Notes under the pieces: generated by a model
Databases searched by the model: none
What the model saw: the letters and a program-made list of their open reading frames with translations, nothing else
What the model was told of the DNA's origin: nothing
Made by a program: the position numbers and the translations under genes
Shown: piece after piece, positions 9,492 through 19,116 of the stretch
How the letters are laid out: every line of letters starts with the position of its first letter
Numbering within the stretch: position 1 is the stretch's first letter
From: Aegicerativicinus sediminis
GTDB lineage: Bacteria > Bacteroidota > Bacteroidia > Flavobacteriales > Flavobacteriaceae
Reading direction: 5' to 3'
DNA length: 64,000 nucleotides
Assembly (NCBI RefSeq): GCF_015476115.1
Contig: NZ_CP064295.1
Coordinates: 2,970,001-3,034,000 of the forward strand

Positions 9492-9895
9492 GGGATAAGT
9501 TGATTGAAATTCTTGTAAAACTAAATAAGGAATTAAATGGAAGCCTTTTGAAGTTAGATATACCAACTTATGTTGATAAAATCCATAAAGCAGCAACCAT
9601 TCGCTCCATATACAAGGATGGTGAATTAAAGGCCTTTATTGCCTATTATGACAATGATGAAAATTCTCAAAAAGCATACCTTACCATGCTAGCTGTTTCA
9701 AAGGATTGTTGGCACTTAGGATATGGAAAATTACTTTTGGAACAATCGATAAAAGAATTAAGGGAAAAAGGATTTCAATTATATTCTCTTGAGGTGAATA
9801 AGGACAACTTAACTGCTATAGCTTTATATAAAAAATTTGGATTTAAGGTAGCACATGGCGAGGAGGGTAGGCTTAAGATGGAAAAAACTTTATAA
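9488..9895 (+). CDS. GNAT-family N-acetyltransferase, possible amino-sugar acetylase
   Basis: Small GNAT domain of 135 residues. The acetyl-CoA pyrophosphate loop is near residue 77 (HLGYGKLL, matching the Q/R-x-x-G-x-G/A pattern loosely), followed by EVNKDNLTAIALYKKFGFK, typical of GNAT motif B. In enterobacterial common antigen synthesis the GNAT WecD acetylates dTDP-Fuc4N; position between a DegT aminotransferase and a WecF homologue suggests the same step here. It is much shorter than WecD, so orthology is not implied. Confidence 0.8.
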   Translation: MRDKLIEILVKLNKELNGSLLKLDIPTYVDKIHKAATIRSIYKDGELKAFIAYYDNDENSQKAYLTMLAVSKDCWHLGYGKLLLEQSIKELREKGFQLYSLEVNKDNLTAIALYKKFGFKVAHGEEGRLKMEKTL

Positions 9896-9928
9896 TTCAT
9901 GATTAGATTTCATCAATATTAGGGATAA

Positions 9929-11158
9929 ATGAGACCCAAATACAAAATACTGCACCTTTGTAATGATGAAAAATTCATTGATCCAGTCATTAGTTCCTTT
10001 GAAGAGGTCTATCCTGGTAGATCTATTTACTATATTTTGCAAACAACGGAAGCACCTTTTAAGTATGTTACTTCCAGTAAAGCTGAGAGATTTTTAATTC
10101 AAACTGCTGGTGATGAACAACGAATTAGTGAGGTACTGCAAAAAAATAATATTAAGGTTATTTTTTTACATGCTTTGGACCAAAATAAGCAACGTATTGT
10201 AAATAGTCTTGATATAGATGTTTTAAAAGTTTGGTTTATTTGGGGCTCTGATTTGTATTGGAACTGGAAATTATTAAAACAACAAATGTTTGAAAGAGAC
10301 ACATTCTCTTTTTTGTATGGTAAAGATTATAGAAAATCATTAAGGAGGCGACTTACGTTTAATAATTCCACCCTATGGTTCTACAACAAGTATAGAAGTA
10401 TTCATTTTTGGCTACCAAAAGCGCTTATAAAAAAACTTGAAAATAATTTTTTAACGGAATTTTACAAATCAGTACATAAAATTGATGTAGTTGTTCCAAT
10501 AGTCCCCATGGAATTCAATTACGTAAGTAGGATAAATCCAAAATTAGTGGAAGCTTCTTTTGCATATGGTAATATTGAAGACTTAGCTGCTGGAATTACA
10601 TTGAATAATGATGAAAGATCAAAACATATTTTAATAGGCAATTCAGCATCTCCTACAAATAATCATGTGGACGCCTTTAAATTGGTGGAACAATGCAAAA
10701 AGCAGGGTCAAAAGGTTATTGTACCCTTAAGTTATGGTGGCAAGAAAAACTATGTTGATTTTGTCATTAAAAAAGGCAAGCAGTATTTTGGTGAAGATTT
10801 TATGCCTATTTTGAATTTTATGCCATTACAAGAATACAATAAACTTATTTCAAATTGTGGTTTTGCGGTTTTTTATCATCGGAGGCAACAGGCATTGGGA
10901 AATATCAACACGATGCTTTATATAGGGGCTAAAGTTTTTTTAAATGGTGAAAGTCCCATATTTAAATATTTTAATAAGGTAGAAATTAAGGTTTTTAATT
11001 TGGGTAAGATTGATTCAGCCAGTTTTCAAACATATTTAAGCCCAAATGGCATTGAATATAATAGAACAATTTTATTTCGTTTATATTCAAAGGAAGCCGC
11101 AAGGGTAAAAGTAAGTGAGCTACTTTCTATAGTAAATGCTAAATTGAATGATCATTAA
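9929..11158 (+). CDS. WecF/GT56-like 4-acetamido-4,6-dideoxygalactosyltransferase
   Basis: The 409-residue protein matches the TDP-Fuc4NAc:lipid II Fuc4NAc transferase family (GT56). The middle carries HILIGNSASPTNNH followed by VIVPLSYGG, and the C-terminal part carries FAVFYHRRQQALGN, all family hallmarks; it is somewhat longer than the enterobacterial enzyme. The known enzyme adds Fuc4NAc to a lipid-linked disaccharide at the cytoplasmic face. Here the acceptor must differ because no other ECA genes are present. The upstream aminotransferase and GNAT could supply the donor. Confidence 0.85.
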   Translation: MRPKYKILHLCNDEKFIDPVISSFEEVYPGRSIYYILQTTEAPFKYVTSSKAERFLIQTAGDEQRISEVLQKNNIKVIFLHALDQNKQRIVNSLDIDVLKVWFIWGSDLYWNWKLLKQQMFERDTFSFLYGKDYRKSLRRRLTFNNSTLWFYNKYRSIHFWLPKALIKKLENNFLTEFYKSVHKIDVVVPIVPMEFNYVSRINPKLVEASFAYGNIEDLAAGITLNNDERSKHILIGNSASPTNNHVDAFKLVEQCKKQGQKVIVPLSYGGKKNYVDFVIKKGKQYFGEDFMPILNFMPLQEYNKLISNCGFAVFYHRRQQALGNINTMLYIGAKVFLNGESPIFKYFNKVEIKVFNLGKIDSASFQTYLSPNGIEYNRTILFRLYSKEAARVKVSELLSIVNAKLNDH

Positions 11159-11925
11159 TGTCGGTTAGTGTTGTTGTCTATACGGCAATTTTTGGAGGGA
11201 AGGACCAGATAAAGGAACCTCTCAATTTTGAGGAGGTTGGCTTGATTGATTATTTTTTAATAACAGATGATACAGCCGCCACATCTAGTTGTTACAAAAT
11301 AATTCATAAGGATCCTATTTATGAAGATATCACCAAAAATGCCAGATATTATAAGATTTTTGGGTTGGAAGAATTTAAGAATTATGATGTTATAATTTGG
11401 CATGATGCCAATCTTCAGATAATTCATAATAAAATTTTGGAAATTCTTCGTTTTATGAATCCGAATGGTATCGCTGTTTTTAAACACTCTCAAAGAAATT
11501 GTATCTATGCAGAAGCAATCAAATGTATCCAATTAGAGAAAGATTATCCTAATATAATTTTAAGGCAAGTCCTAAGGTATTTTATAGAGGGCGTTAATCC
11601 TGAATCTGGGCTATATGATACCTCTTTTGTTGTAAAACAGAACAGAATACTATCGAATGATTTTTTAAAGTTTTGGTGGAAAGAGATTAAAACTAGATCT
11701 AGACGTGATCAACTCTCATTGCCCTATGCTTTAAAAATGTTTAAAATTGAACCAGGAATTCTTCAAGGATGTAGAGACAATAACGATTATTCTATATTTT
11801 TTAAACACTCCCATTCAAGCTATAACTTTTTATCCTTAAATAAACCTAAGCCATTTAAAAAATGGAATAAAATTATTGCCATTAAATTAATAGTATGGTT
11901 AAAGAAAATAAATGGTGTTCAATAA
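11158..11925 (+). CDS. DUF616-type glycosyltransferase-like protein
   Basis: Protein of 255 residues starting VVVYTAIFGGKDQI, with YFLITDD and the central WHDANLQI, IAVFKHSQRNCIYAEA; this resembles the DUF616 (TOD1/MUCI70-like) GT-A family found in bacterial glycan loci. The WHDAN segment takes the place of a DXD-like metal motif. It shares one base with the preceding stop and overlaps the next gene by 14 bases. Probable role is transfer of a sugar in the same repeat unit; family assignment is by motif memory only. Confidence 0.7.
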   Translation: MSVSVVVYTAIFGGKDQIKEPLNFEEVGLIDYFLITDDTAATSSCYKIIHKDPIYEDITKNARYYKIFGLEEFKNYDVIIWHDANLQIIHNKILEILRFMNPNGIAVFKHSQRNCIYAEAIKCIQLEKDYPNIILRQVLRYFIEGVNPESGLYDTSFVVKQNRILSNDFLKFWWKEIKTRSRRDQLSLPYALKMFKIEPGILQGCRDNNDYSIFFKHSHSSYNFLSLNKPKPFKKWNKIIAIKLIVWLKKINGVQ

Positions 11926-12571
11926 ATCATATATAGGGCTAAGAACTGATCTCTTGGAATTGATTGAAGGCGAAACTAATTTGATTTTAGATGTTGGGTG
12001 CGCTACTGGTGTTAATGGTGCTTATTTATTGGAAAATGATTTAGCCTCGGTTGTATATGGTGTAGAGTTTGATCCTGATATGGCAAAAGAAGCTGAGATG
12101 TGTAATACAAAAGTATTCTGCGGAGATTTGAACTCTGAAGTTTTTAGAAAGTCTATTATTAATGATTCTCCCTTATTTGATTATATCATTTTTGGTGATG
12201 TATTGGAGCATTTATTAAACCCAAAAGACGTTCTTATTGATATGAAATCAAGGTTGAAGGAAAATGGTAGAATCATAATTTCGGTCCCTAATATTGCCCA
12301 TTTAGAATTATTTATTCAAGTGTATCTTAAAGGGACTTTTCCAAAAAACCCACGAGGGATTTTTGATAAAACACATTTGCACTGGTTTACACGAAAGGAC
12401 CTTTTTAGGTTAATTGGAGATTCTAAATTAAAACTATTAACCTATAAAAGAAAATATAGGTCTCGTGATGCCATCGGATCAAAATTTGATTGGAAATATA
12501 AGCTGTTGCGAAAAATAAATAAAGACTGGGTAACTTTTCAGCATATAGTAGTTTGTACACATGAAGACTGA
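11912..12571 (+). CDS. Class I SAM-dependent methyltransferase
   Basis: Methyltransferase fold of 219 residues with motif I ILDVGCATGVNG, an acidic end of strand 2 (GVEFDPDMA), and DYIIFGDVLEHL plus ISVPNIAHL further on, the pattern of the Methyltransf_11/23 groups. Likely substrate is a sugar hydroxyl or a lipid-linked glycan, given genes on both sides. It overlaps the neighbouring genes by 14 and 11 bases. Confidence 0.85.
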   Translation: MVFNKSYIGLRTDLLELIEGETNLILDVGCATGVNGAYLLENDLASVVYGVEFDPDMAKEAEMCNTKVFCGDLNSEVFRKSIINDSPLFDYIIFGDVLEHLLNPKDVLIDMKSRLKENGRIIISVPNIAHLELFIQVYLKGTFPKNPRGIFDKTHLHWFTRKDLFRLIGDSKLKLLTYKRKYRSRDAIGSKFDWKYKLLRKINKDWVTFQHIVVCTHED

Positions 12572-13487
12572 TCTATTTATTATCATAGTAACCTATAATG
12601 GTATTAAATGGCTTTCGAAATGTTTAAACAGTTGCGTGGCCCATAAGGTTATCGTAGTAGATAATAGTTCTAGTGACGGTACCTTGAACTTTATACAAGA
12701 AAACTTTCCTGAAATTACCATACTTCCTCAAAAAAGCAATCTAGGTTTCGGAGCTGCTAATAATATTGGTATTTCCCATGCTCTTAATAATGGGGCAGAT
12801 TACGTCCTATTGCTAAATCAGGATGCCTATTTAAAGGATGATACTGTAGCAGAATTAATCAAGGCCCATAAAATGAATCCCAAATTTGGGATTCTAAGCC
12901 CAATTCATTTAAATGGAACAGGCGATAAATTAGATAAAAATTTTTCAAAATATCTTACCGGTCATGGTAAATTAAAAACAGATGAATTATCGCAGGTATT
13001 GTCACAGCCTATCCACGAGCTGTCTTTTATAAATGCAGCAGCCTGGCTTTTGCCTAGAAAAACCTTAGAAATCATAGGAGGTTTCGACCCCATTTTTTTT
13101 CATACCGGAGAAGATGTTAATTATTGTCAACGCGTATTATACCATAACTTAAAGATAGGTGTAGTACCTGAAGCTTACATTCTACATGATAGAGAGTTTA
13201 GGACAAAAAAGAAGCCTATGAAGAATAAAGAAAAGTTAGCCCATTTAGAACTTGCTTTAAAACAAAAGTGGGCAGATATTAATTTTGATATTGAAGAAAA
13301 TCTTAGGAAAAAAAGAGAGTGGATTAGAGGTGATATCATAAAATCTATGCTTTCACTTAAGTTAAATGAAGGCCTTCATCAATTAAACAGATATCTACTT
13401 ATAAACTCGGTTTTAAAGGAAGTTAGAAACAGCAGAAAGATAAATAAGGAAGTTGGATTACACTATTTAAGCACTAAAATAAGATGA
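12561..13487 (+). CDS. GT2-family glycosyltransferase, rhamnosyltransferase-like subgroup
   Basis: GT-A transferase (308 residues) with IIIVTYNG, VVDNSSSDGT, the LGFGAANNIGI loop and the LLNQDAYL metal site. The NxD rather than DxD site and the NLGFGAANN loop are typical of the WbbL/RfbF rhamnosyltransferase-like group. The later GEDVNYCQR motif supplies the catalytic acid region. Donor assignment to dTDP-rhamnose is a family-level guess; no rml genes are in the window. Confidence 0.87.
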   Translation: MKTDLFIIIVTYNGIKWLSKCLNSCVAHKVIVVDNSSSDGTLNFIQENFPEITILPQKSNLGFGAANNIGISHALNNGADYVLLLNQDAYLKDDTVAELIKAHKMNPKFGILSPIHLNGTGDKLDKNFSKYLTGHGKLKTDELSQVLSQPIHELSFINAAAWLLPRKTLEIIGGFDPIFFHTGEDVNYCQRVLYHNLKIGVVPEAYILHDREFRTKKKPMKNKEKLAHLELALKQKWADINFDIEENLRKKREWIRGDIIKSMLSLKLNEGLHQLNRYLLINSVLKEVRNSRKINKEVGLHYLSTKIR

Positions 13488-14419
13488 CTATAGGTATTAG
13501 TATAATCACTCCACATCATAACGATTTTAAGGGCTTAAAGCGGATCCATTCACTTTTTTTGAATCAAGATTCTAAAAATTGGGAATGGATAATTGTGGAT
13601 GATTTTTCCAAACCCGAAATACGAGCTTCCATAAAATCCTTTTTTAATCAAAACCCTAAACCAAATATTAAAATTATTTTTAACGACTCCAAAACAAACG
13701 CATCCGTTTGTAGAAATATTGGAATAGAGTATTCCATTTCCAACCGTTTGGTGTTTTTAGATGCAGACGATAGCATTTCCGAAGATTTTGTTCGCAATAG
13801 ATGCATTGAAGTTAATGAATTTGTCGTATTTAAAAACTTTATCATAGTGGATGTCAATGGGCAAGTGAAGTCTGCACCAATCGTGTCTTCAAATTATTTG
13901 GACTGTTTTTTAAGAGCCAAATTTATTTGGCAGACGTCCTGCATTGTATGGAATAAGGAATTCCTGATTAAAATTGGGAAATTTAATACAGAGTTGAAGC
14001 GGTTGCAAGATGTTGAATTGTCCATTAGAGCTTTAATTTTAGGAAGTAATTATCAAATTATGGATAACAAGGTTGATTTTTATTATCATGTGGCGCCAAT
14101 AGATGTTTCAAAAAGACCGGTCAAAATCATTTGCGATGCGGTTAATTACCTCGTCAACTTAATGCAGAACAATTATCAATTCGATAAATACCAAAGAAAA
14201 TTGGTGACCGGTTATTACTATTTATGTGTGCGTTATTTTAGCCGTTCAAAAAATAAATCGGATCTTGAGTTTGTGGAAAATAGCTTAAAAAGTTTTCATC
14301 AAAACAAGTTCATGTCCTTTTTGGGGTACATGAGAGCCTTAACTATTTTACGGTTATATAAACTCAATTTGATTTCAGGTGACTTGTTTCTGCGATTGAA
14401 TAGATACTTTTACAAGTAG
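13484..14419 (+). CDS. GT2-family glycosyltransferase
   Basis: GT-A transferase of 311 residues: GISIITPHHND, WIIVDDFSKPE, the SVCRNIGIEYS loop, then the LDADDSIS metal site near residue 88. A W-x-x-S-C-I-V-W and RLQDVELSIRA stretch forms the acceptor side. Its ATG lies inside the stop region of the preceding gene (four-base overlap). Specificity unknown. Confidence 0.88.
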   Translation: MTIGISIITPHHNDFKGLKRIHSLFLNQDSKNWEWIIVDDFSKPEIRASIKSFFNQNPKPNIKIIFNDSKTNASVCRNIGIEYSISNRLVFLDADDSISEDFVRNRCIEVNEFVVFKNFIIVDVNGQVKSAPIVSSNYLDCFLRAKFIWQTSCIVWNKEFLIKIGKFNTELKRLQDVELSIRALILGSNYQIMDNKVDFYYHVAPIDVSKRPVKIICDAVNYLVNLMQNNYQFDKYQRKLVTGYYYLCVRYFSRSKNKSDLEFVENSLKSFHQNKFMSFLGYMRALTILRLYKLNLISGDLFLRLNRYFYK

Positions 14420-14429
14420 CATATTCTAT

Positions 14430-15812
14430 ATGATTACTTTAAAAACACCCATAATTCCAACAGAGACAACTATAGCAAAAGTTGAGGGAAATCATGATTT
14501 AGACCTTGAAGCCATTTGCCTATTTATAGCGTTTGGATTTTTTTTCGATACGGATACCTATTGGAAGGATGAAAAAGTATTATCGCCAGGTTCTATCCAT
14601 ACCTTAAATAAAATAAATCACATAGTTTCTTCAGAAAAATGGTTTAATTGGCATTACAGCCCAAGAGAACTTAAATTTAATGAAGCCCTTGAGGAATTTA
14701 CCGAACTTTTTGAAAGGATTGTTTGGGAACAAACCGAAAATAAACGGGTCATTCTACCCATTTCTGGAGGTCTAGATAGCAGAACACTGGCCGTAGCTTT
14801 AAGAAATCATCCCAATGTTGCATCCTACAGTTACGAATTCCAAAACGGATATCCAGAAACCAAAATTGCCCGACAAATAGCGAAGGCCTGTCAATTTCCT
14901 TTCACATCCTTGACCGTCCCAAAAGGCTATTTATGGAATTGCATTGAAGAATTGGCCGAAATTAATCAATGTTATTCTGAATTTACCCATCCTCGGCAAA
15001 TGGCGTTTATTAATGAATTTAAGGGCATGGGCAATCTATTTTCCTTAGGTCATATGGGTGATCTTATGTTCGATTCTTTTGGATTTCAACAATTATCCGT
15101 TGATAAGGAAGTTGAGGTTCTTACAAAGCTATTGTTAAAAAAAGGAGGGGCTGAATTGGCAAGTTCCTTATGGAAAATCTGGGGATTAAAAGGTGATTTT
15201 AAAGACTATTATTCTACTAGAATTAAATCTTTATTAGAGGAGATTGATATAAAAGAGACTAATCCAAAAATCAGGGCATTCAAAACCCATTATTATGTAT
15301 CTAGGTGGTCATCCAATAATTTGTCGGTTTTTAAAAGCATACATCCAGTTTCCTTGCCCTATTTTGATGACAATATGTGTGAGTTTATATGCACGGTCCC
15401 AGAAAAATATTTGGCGAACAGGCAATTGCAAATTGCCTATATTAAACAAATCGCCCCCGATTTAGCCAAAATTACCTGGCAAGGGCAAAAACCCTTTAAC
15501 TTAAATTCATACCACTTAAATAAGTCACCCTTCAATTTGCCATATAGAGCCTCAAATAAAATTAAAAGAATACTAAAAGAGAGTATAGGTAAACCTTATG
15601 TTTCCAGAAATTGGGAGTTGCAATTTTTGGGTAAAGAAAATGATACACACTTAAGGAAATGGTTATTTGAGTCTAATTTAAAGGGGTTGGTACCTATTAA
15701 GTTAATCGAACAATTTTATACGAATTTTAAACAAAAAGAAACTTTGGTCTATTCCCATCCTGTAAGTATGTTGTTGACCTTGGCTTTGTTCCAACAAAAA
15801 ATTAATTATTGA
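14430..15812 (+). CDS. Asparagine-synthase-like ATP-dependent ligase lacking the glutaminase nucleophile
   Basis: The 460-residue protein contains the AsnB synthase domain with the PP-loop SGGLDS at residues 112-117, which binds ATP and activates a carboxylate as an acyl-adenylate. Only the last part of the N-terminal glutamine amidotransferase domain remains (residues about 25-75, including LSPGSIHTL), and the protein does not start with the Met-Cys needed for a catalytic Cys2. Related proteins lacking Cys2, such as beta-lactam synthetase, use an amine other than glutamine-derived ammonia. In a glycan locus, amidation of a uronic acid or attachment of an amino compound is possible. No frameshift is apparent upstream: the previous gene stops 10 bases before this ATG. 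Confidence 0.82.
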   Translation: MITLKTPIIPTETTIAKVEGNHDLDLEAICLFIAFGFFFDTDTYWKDEKVLSPGSIHTLNKINHIVSSEKWFNWHYSPRELKFNEALEEFTELFERIVWEQTENKRVILPISGGLDSRTLAVALRNHPNVASYSYEFQNGYPETKIARQIAKACQFPFTSLTVPKGYLWNCIEELAEINQCYSEFTHPRQMAFINEFKGMGNLFSLGHMGDLMFDSFGFQQLSVDKEVEVLTKLLLKKGGAELASSLWKIWGLKGDFKDYYSTRIKSLLEEIDIKETNPKIRAFKTHYYVSRWSSNNLSVFKSIHPVSLPYFDDNMCEFICTVPEKYLANRQLQIAYIKQIAPDLAKITWQGQKPFNLNSYHLNKSPFNLPYRASNKIKRILKESIGKPYVSRNWELQFLGKENDTHLRKWLFESNLKGLVPIKLIEQFYTNFKQKETLVYSHPVSMLLTLALFQQKINY

Positions 15813-15932
15813 AAAAGGGTCAATTGCATTCTTTAAGGCTTTAAAAATAGATCACAATAGAACGACACGAGATGGTTGCATTCAAGAGGCCTAAATATTA
15901 TGCCACAAACAATTAACTAAGCATGTTCTAAA

Positions 15933-16709
15933 ATGAAAGATTTAATAAAATCACTTCTGCCCACAATTGCAATAAAAAAATATCGGGCTTATAGGACCCC
16001 TAAAAAATATAGAGGTAGTGATGTAACTTGTCCGATCTGTAATTCATCATTTAAAAAATTTGCACCTTTTGGTTCTTCAAAAAGGGAAAACAGAAAATGC
16101 CATTATTGTGGATCTTTAGAAAGGCACCGATTAATATTTCTATATCTTAATGAAAAATTCAATTTCTTTAATAAAAACTCAAATGATAAAATACGATTAT
16201 TACATTTTGCTCCAGAAAGAATGTTTTATAATATATTTTCTGAATACAATGGTATTGACTATTTCCCCTGTGATCTAATGCCTGAGCGAATGAAGTATAA
16301 TGGGAAAACAAACATTACGAAGGCGGATATAACCGATATTCCTTTTCAAGATAATTCATTCAATTTCATAATATGTTCACATGTTTTGGAACATATACCC
16401 GATGACCATTTGGCAATGTCCGAATTATACCGGGTTTTATCAAAGAACGGTAATAGTATTCTGCAAGTTCCAATTGATAATAATCGAGAAAAAACTTACG
16501 AAGACCCCAATATTTCATCTCCTGAAGAACGAATGAAAGCATATGGACATCCCGACCATGTTAGATTTTATGGAAAAGATTATAAAACAAAATTAGAAAA
16601 ATGTGGGTTCAAGGTGAATGAGGACAATTTTGTTTCTACCTTAAACAAGAATGATATAATTAAATATGGCTTAATAGAATCAGAATTAATTTATCATTGC
16701 AAAAAATAA
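15933..16709 (+). CDS. Class I methyltransferase with N-terminal CxxC zinc-ribbon-like segment
   Basis: Protein of 258 residues. Residues about 34-62 carry two CxxC pairs (CPIC and CHYC), a likely zinc knuckle. A methyltransferase domain follows, with weak motif I (LLHFAPERM), ADITDIPFQDNSF and ICSHVLEHIPDD, as in Methyltransf_11. This layout is common for methyltransferases of polysaccharide loci, but its substrate is unknown. It is separated by about 120 bases from the preceding gene and 113 from the next, gaps in which I see nothing convincing. Confidence 0.82.
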   Translation: MKDLIKSLLPTIAIKKYRAYRTPKKYRGSDVTCPICNSSFKKFAPFGSSKRENRKCHYCGSLERHRLIFLYLNEKFNFFNKNSNDKIRLLHFAPERMFYNIFSEYNGIDYFPCDLMPERMKYNGKTNITKADITDIPFQDNSFNFIICSHVLEHIPDDHLAMSELYRVLSKNGNSILQVPIDNNREKTYEDPNISSPEERMKAYGHPDHVRFYGKDYKTKLEKCGFKVNEDNFVSTLNKNDIIKYGLIESELIYHCKK

Positions 16710-16822
16710 AAATTGCCTTTATTGAATATTAAATGGGTAATTATGTCTCATAATTGAATGCTGGTGTTTAAACATTGCATGAATAGATTTAATAATTTTA
16801 ATTATTAATTCAATTAATCGAA

Positions 16823-17932
16823 ATGCCTCAAAAAAAAATCAAAATTTTATTTACCATACCTAATTTTGATTCGGCGGGAAGCGGTAAAGTGGTTTATGAT
16901 CTAATTAAAAATTTAGATAGAACTATTTTTAAGCTCGAAATTTGCTGTTTCCATACTCGTGGAGCTTTTTTTAAGGAGATCGAAAAGTTGGATGTGAAGA
17001 TTCATGTATTTCCCTTCGCTGTTAATTATCGTCCTTTAATTATATTTCCCTTAAGATTAATTAAGATTGTTCGATTTTTTAACATACATAAGTTTGATAT
17101 AATCCATTCTTGGCATTGGAGTTCAAATTTCTCAGAACCCTTAGCGGCAAAATTAGCGGGTATTCCTTTTATATATACCAAAAAATCTATGGGCTGGGGA
17201 AATAAGGCTTGGAAATGGAAAAGTGATTTAAGTTCCAAGATTATTACTGTTAACTCCGATATGAAACGATTTTATTCGAGAAAGAATCTTAAAAAGATTA
17301 GGAATATACCCTTTGGTGTCGATACCAATTATTATAAGCCTTCAAAACAACTGCGTGATGCCTTATCCAAAGACTATAAAATAAAAGAGAACGATTTCGT
17401 TATTGTTTCTGTAGTTAACCTAATTCCAGTAAAGGGTGTTGAAATTTTAATTAAGGCTCTAATCGAACTAAAGGACCCTAAGATAAAACTTCTTATTGTA
17501 GGTAACGATAAAGGCAATTATGCTGATATGCTTAAAGAATTGGCCAAGGGTATAGAAGCTATTAAGTTTGTGGGTAAAGTAATAGATGTAAGACCGTACC
17601 ACGCCATTGCCAATCTTTTTGTAATTCCTACTTTAGAGGTGGGTGAAGGCCTACCTGTTGCCCCATTGGAAGCTATGGCTTCGGGTAAGGTTGTAATTGG
17701 GTCTGATGTCAGTGGCATAAAAGATATCTTACAACCGTTTCCTAATTGTTTGTTTGAACCTAACAATGTTACAAGTTTAAAAGCATGTATTTTACACCAC
17801 CTAACTATGGAATCCCAGGAACGAACTTCTTTGGCAACAAAAATGACAAACCGAGTTGAATCAGACTTTAGTATGGAATATTTTATAAAGAGCCATGCAG
17901 AACTTTATAGGGAAATTGGTTTTAAAAATTGA
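16823..17932 (+). CDS. GT4-family glycosyltransferase
   Basis: GT-B retaining transferase of 369 residues. The N-terminal glycine-rich loop is DSAGSGKVVYDLIKNL, the mid-protein donor half starts VSVVNLIPVKG, and EX7E is EGLPVAPLE. Its TGA stop overlaps the TTG start of the next gene in the string TTGA. Donor unknown. Confidence 0.9.
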   Translation: MPQKKIKILFTIPNFDSAGSGKVVYDLIKNLDRTIFKLEICCFHTRGAFFKEIEKLDVKIHVFPFAVNYRPLIIFPLRLIKIVRFFNIHKFDIIHSWHWSSNFSEPLAAKLAGIPFIYTKKSMGWGNKAWKWKSDLSSKIITVNSDMKRFYSRKNLKKIRNIPFGVDTNYYKPSKQLRDALSKDYKIKENDFVIVSVVNLIPVKGVEILIKALIELKDPKIKLLIVGNDKGNYADMLKELAKGIEAIKFVGKVIDVRPYHAIANLFVIPTLEVGEGLPVAPLEAMASGKVVIGSDVSGIKDILQPFPNCLFEPNNVTSLKACILHHLTMESQERTSLATKMTNRVESDFSMEYFIKSHAELYREIGFKN

Positions 17933-19116
17933 TATTATTATTGGATAGGTTTACCAAAATAGCCATTTATTCAGGAGAAATTCCTAGTACAACCTTTATT
18001 GAAAGATTGATATTAGGACTGTCTCAGCGACAGTTTCAATTACATGTATTTGGTTTGGTTAAAACCTATCCTAAGAACAGTCCTAATGTAAAGGTAGTTG
18101 GGTATAGAAACAACAAATTTTCTAAGGGCCTTCATTTATTAAAATTTACCATATTACTAAGACTATTTCAACCTAAACATAAACAGAAATTAGATGCTTG
18201 GTTAAAATCCAAAAACCGCCATACAAAGCGGTATAAATTAAATTTTTACCCCGTACTATGGAATACCCCTCATATATTCCATATTCAATGGGCAAAGTCT
18301 TTAGAGGATTGGATGTGGCTAAAAGAATTTGGGGTTAAAATAGTTTTAAGTTTAAGAGGCGCCCATATTAATTATTCTCCCATTGCCGATTTACAACTTG
18401 CCGAGTCTTACAGGAGAAATTTTCCCAAAGTTGATGGCTTTCATGCAGTTTCAAATGCCATTGCAACAGAGGCGCTAAAATATGGGGCACACCCAAAAAA
18501 CATAAAGGTGGTTTATAGTGGTATTGACATTAAACCCTCAAATACTTCGGTTCATGAAAAGAATAGATATTTTCAAGTTGTTTCGGTAGGACGTAATCAT
18601 TGGAAAAAAGGCTATAATTATGCATTGGATGCTATTAAAATAGTAACCGAAACTTATCCAGATGTACACTATTCATTAATTGGATTATCCGATAATATTG
18701 AATATATATATCAAATAAAAGATTTGGGAATTGAAAAGAATGTTTCCATACTACCAATTTTATCCCAAATGGATGTTTTAGATCGGATGGCTCGGGCAGA
18801 TTTAATGCTTTTATCCAGTGTGGAAGAAGGAATAGCCAATGTTGTTCTAGAGGCTATGGCCATGGGTACTCTCGTCTTATCCACTGACTGTGGAGGGATG
18901 TCTGAATTAATAAAAGATGGAGAGAATGGGTTTTTGGTGCCAATTAGATTTCCAGAACTTATGGCTCAAAAAATTCTTCATTGTATCTCATTTGAGAAAA
19001 ATAAAAAGGCAGTTATTATTGACAATGCCAAGGTATCAATTAAACAAAATCATAATTTAGAGGGAATGGTTGATGGGATGATAGAATTATATAATCAAGT
19101 TTTAAATGAAGCTTAA
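17929..19116 (+). CDS. GT4-family glycosyltransferase (TTG start)
   Basis: GT-B transferase of 395 residues with FHIQWAKSLEDWMW, SLRGAHINYSP, FHAVSNAIA, VSVGRNHWKKG and the EX7E motif EGIANVVLE. The TTG at 17929 overlaps the previous stop and puts the first strand (IAIYSGEIP) at the expected place; no ATG fits better. It overlaps the next gene by 11 bases. It resembles the following GT4 gene in general layout (RGxD/H block and HWKKG), suggesting related specificities. Confidence 0.87.
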   Translation: MILLLDRFTKIAIYSGEIPSTTFIERLILGLSQRQFQLHVFGLVKTYPKNSPNVKVVGYRNNKFSKGLHLLKFTILLRLFQPKHKQKLDAWLKSKNRHTKRYKLNFYPVLWNTPHIFHIQWAKSLEDWMWLKEFGVKIVLSLRGAHINYSPIADLQLAESYRRNFPKVDGFHAVSNAIATEALKYGAHPKNIKVVYSGIDIKPSNTSVHEKNRYFQVVSVGRNHWKKGYNYALDAIKIVTETYPDVHYSLIGLSDNIEYIYQIKDLGIEKNVSILPILSQMDVLDRMARADLMLLSSVEEGIANVVLEAMAMGTLVLSTDCGGMSELIKDGENGFLVPIRFPELMAQKILHCISFEKNKKAVIIDNAKVSIKQNHNLEGMVDGMIELYNQVLNEA

